Shown piece by piece: positions 6,481 to 7,425 of a stretch of DNA of 7,425 nt. Position numbers and translations under genes: made by a program. The stretch is taken from positions 1-7,425 of the forward strand of contig JANYKF010000073.1 of assembly GCA_025361665.1 (NCBI GenBank). The letters are read 5' to 3'. Numbering within the stretch: position 1 is the first letter of the stretch; each line of letters begins with the position of its first letter. The notes beneath the pieces were generated by a model. The model was not told the DNA's origin. It did no database searches and saw only the letters and a program-made list of their open reading frames with translations. This DNA is from Clostridiaceae bacterium. Lineage in GTDB: Bacteria > Bacillota > Clostridia > DSM-8532.

Positions 6481-6647
6481 ATGTCATGGTGAAACTGCAG
6501 AATCTGTTCAGGAATGAAAAAGGGTAGGGCATCGTGGAGTACGGATTGATTATCGGATTGGTTGCCGTGGTTGCAATCGCCGCCTTGACACTTCTCGGTC
6601 CGAAAGTCGCCGGTGTTTTCACAGCCATCACGACGAAACTGCCGTAA
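6481..6647 (+). pseudogene. Broken Flp/Fap-type pilin gene (deletion plus amber codon)
   Basis: This is a second copy of the pilin at 6782, recognisable along its whole length. Two lesions break it. Relative to the intact copy, seven bases are missing after ATGT, so the original start reads Met-Ser-Trp-stop (6481-6492). In the pilin frame, re-entered at ATG 6486, CAG for glutamine is TAG (6525-6527). Read through that codon, the frame encodes a leader ending in FRNEKG, then GIVEYGLIIGLVAVV and LGPKVAGVF, ending at TAA 6645-6647. About four fifths of residues match the intact pilin by hand alignment. The predicted cleavage glycine is the residue just before the TAG, so the stop replaces mature residue +1. 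No other damage is visible, which suggests recent decay or a retained donor copy. Confidence 0.88.
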
Positions 6648-6673
6648 AACTGAAAACAATCCGACTGGAAAAA

Positions 6674-6743
6674 GCATGTAGACAAACATGCGTCCTCAAG
6701 GGACGTGAAGCACCCGTGAAAAAATGCATCCCGAAAATCGGGA
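6674..6743. repeat. Three small hairpins between the two pilin copies
   Basis: Three consecutive stems are visible: GCATGT (6674-6679) with ACATGC (6686-6691), CGTCC (6691-6695) with GGACG (6701-6705), and TCCCGA (6729-6734) with TCGGGA (6738-6743). None is followed by a T run, so no terminator separates the pilin copies and they may share a transcript. A processing site, stabiliser or leader structure is possible. I do not recognise a known riboswitch. The 134-base gap shows no convincing promoter. Confidence 0.5.
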
Positions 6744-6781
6744 AAGCAGGGAATCAAATCAAGAATGAGGAGGATATCGAT

Positions 6782-6961
6782 ATGTTGAATCTCATGGTGA
6801 AACTGCAGAACATGTTCAGAAATGAAAAGGGCCAGGGCATGGTGGAGTATGGATTGATTATCGGTCTGGTCGCCATCATCGCCATTTCCGCACTGACCTT
6901 CCTTGGTCCCAAGGTTGCCGGAGTCTTTAATGCCATCTCCTCGGCATTGCCATCGCCCTAA
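6782..6961 (+). CDS. flp: Flp/Fap-type (type IVb) pilin prepilin
   Basis: This is the small major subunit of a Flp/Tad-type pilus, made as a prepilin, cut by a prepilin peptidase and assembled into thin surface fibres for adhesion or related functions. At 59 residues it matches the family. A short basic leader ends in RNEKG, and the inferred cut after G17 gives a mature protein starting QGMVEYGL, with E22 at position +5 and Y23 next, the Flp hallmark. Residues 24-41 are strongly hydrophobic, followed by LGPKVAGVFNAIS. The start is ATG 6782, eight bases after GAGGAGG (6767-6773). An upstream in-frame ATG at 6716 lacks a ribosome binding site and would spoil the leader. A broken copy lies upstream, a terminator follows, and a TadE-like gene is next. 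Confidence 0.93.
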   Translation: MLNLMVKLQNMFRNEKGQGMVEYGLIIGLVAIIAISALTFLGPKVAGVFNAISSALPSP

Positions 6962-7075
6962 TAGCCGTAGGGTTTCAACGAAGCCGCTTCAGCCGTATGG
7001 GGTTGAATAACAGGAATATGGGTCATTTCTCGGGATTGGATCCGTTCCTCGGACCGGACATGCCGGAAATAATGG

Positions 7076-7100
7076 AGAAGCCCCGAACAGGGGCTTTTTT
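7076..7100 (+). terminator. Intrinsic terminator after the pilin gene
   Basis: AAGCCCC (7078-7084) pairs with GGGGCTT (7090-7096) around the loop GAACA, followed by more T up to 7100. It lies about 115 bases after the pilin stop. The stretch between the stop and the terminator shows only an imperfect direct repeat (6963-6979 and 6991-7007). Termination or attenuation here would make pilin mRNA more abundant than that of downstream assembly genes, as expected for a major subunit. Confidence 0.88.
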
Positions 7101-7126
7101 CATACCCGGATATTGACGTGCCGCAT

Positions 7127-7169
7127 GAATGGATGGAAAGGGCCCGTGGAATGGATGGAAAGGGCCGTG
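7127..7169. repeat. Tandem 21-22 base direct repeat upstream of the TadE-like gene
   Basis: The unit beginning GAATGGATGGAAAGGGCC occurs at 7127-7148 (22 bases) and 7149-7169 (21 bases, one C fewer), with the first five bases starting a third time at 7170. The spacing of two helical turns would suit a regulator binding twice on one DNA face, but it may simply be a slippage product. Confidence 0.85.
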
Positions 7170-7171
7170 GA

Positions 7172-7202
7172 ATGCCATGGCATGAAATGACAGGATTCCT
7201 GT
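7172..7202. repeat. Two dyads: 12-base palindrome and 13-base inverted repeat
   Basis: ATGCCATGGCAT (7172-7183) is a perfect 12-base palindrome. Six bases later, ACAGGA (7190-7195) and TCCTGT (7197-7202) form an inverted repeat around one T. Both lie just upstream of the candidate promoter at 7216-7243, where operator sites would be expected. No binding protein can be named from sequence. Confidence 0.6.
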
Positions 7203-7215
7203 ATGTACTTCGTGT

Positions 7216-7243
7216 TTGTGTCAAAGGCAATAAGGGTTATGAT
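7216..7243 (+). promoter_or_regulatory. Candidate promoter for the TadE-like gene
   Basis: TATGAT (7238-7243) is one base from the consensus -10. TTGTGT (7216-7221), with a 16-base spacer, is a partial -35 match. It lies downstream of the pilin terminator and about 20 bases before the TadE-like gene's start. This would give a very short leader, with the ribosome binding site AAGGAGG at 7254-7260 close to the transcript start. Confidence 0.4.
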
Positions 7244-7265
7244 GAAGAGTGGGAAGGAGGAGAAC

Positions 7266-7425
7266 ATGATGAAAGGAACAACTGCCGCAAGATGGCCCGA
7301 ACATGACGTTCAGGTCAGCCATCGGGAAATGAAGGCCGGCAGCCGTGGGCAATCCATGGTGGAAACAGCGCTGGTGCTGCCCATCATCATCCTGATCCTC
7401 ATGGCCATCATCGATTTCGGATTCC
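7266..7425 (+). CDS. TadE-like pseudopilin, 5' part (runs off the window)
   Basis: This is the N-terminal 53 residues of a TadE/TadF-family protein, a minor pseudopilin of Flp/Tad pilus assembly anchored in the cytoplasmic membrane. The hallmark is SRGQSMVETALVLPI at residues 26-40: the likely prepilin-peptidase cut is after G28, E33 is at position +5, and a hydrophobic membrane segment (about 34-49) ends in AIIDFGF. The leader is long and polar. Two adjacent ATGs are in frame. Relative to AAGGAGG (7254-7260), ATG 7266 is five bases away and ATG 7269 eight, so 7269 may be the true start. TadE and TadF cannot be told apart without the C-terminal part. The gene supports a tad locus continuing to the right. 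Confidence 0.88.
   Translation, partial: MMKGTTAARWPEHDVQVSHREMKAGSRGQSMVETALVLPIIILILMAIIDFGF

Noticed and set aside
6674..6743. Known riboswitch (for example c-di-GMP class) before the pilin
   Set aside because: The short stems do not show the conserved core sequences of c-di-GMP or other riboswitches that I know. They are reported only as hairpins.
4159..6757. Long minus-strand open frames opposite nrdR/degS and degU/pilin
   Set aside because: They are antisense to genes with clear family motifs, lack plausible starts, and have His/Arg/Cys-rich compositions typical of antisense readings.
7118..7306. Small + strand frame (62 codons) overlapping the TadE-like start
   Set aside because: It begins at a GTG without a ribosome binding site, runs through the tandem repeat and overlaps the TadE-like gene in another frame.
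1..7425. CRISPR array, insertion sequence, tRNA or rRNA
   Set aside because: No regularly spaced repeat array, transposase frame, cloverleaf or ribosomal RNA segment was seen. The two tandem repeats have only two copies each.

Overview
This window looks like chromosome from a Gram-positive-lineage bacterium (Bacillota), with genes of moderately high G+C. The evidence is the order dxr-rseP-ispG, the Bacillota-style NrdR, a membrane-less DegS-type kinase paired with a DegU-type regulator, and strong GGAGG ribosome binding sites throughout. I cannot name a genus. All genes seen are on the + strand.

Positions 1-6013 read as one operon that enters from the left. dxr (34-1194) and ispG (2544-3677) are two steps of the MEP isoprenoid pathway. 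Between them lies rseP (1197-2489), an intramembrane zinc protease with two PDZ domains. nrdR (3717-4172), the ATP-cone repressor of ribonucleotide reductase genes, follows. The operon then ends with a two-component pair, degS (4198-5370) and degU (5372-6013). Gaps are 2, 54, 39, 25 and 1 bases. The 54-base gap contains a second copy of the last codons of rseP. A strong intrinsic terminator (6119-6171) closes the operon.

Positions 6172-7425 are a separate, more A/T-rich region devoted to a Flp/Tad-type pilus. It begins with about 290 bases without a gene, carrying weak promoter-like signals and two short palindromes. Next come a broken Flp pilin copy (6481-6647) with an intact ribosome binding site, a spacer with three small hairpins, an intact Flp pilin gene (6782-6961) and its terminator (7076-7100). 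After that lies a regulatory-looking stretch with a tandem 21-22 base repeat, two dyads and a candidate promoter. The window ends inside a TadE-like pseudopilin gene (from 7266), so the rest of the tad locus (ATPase, prepilin peptidase, assembly proteins) probably lies to the right.

The first six genes are ordinary housekeeping or regulatory genes. The most unusual features are the decayed pilin copy, whose stop codon replaces the first residue of the predicted mature pilin, the 41-base tandem duplication at the rseP/ispG junction, and the dense set of dyads before the TadE-like gene. DegS/DegU sitting directly before a pilus locus suggests, but does not prove, that this pair controls pilus expression. 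I do not see convincing evidence for a wholly new system.
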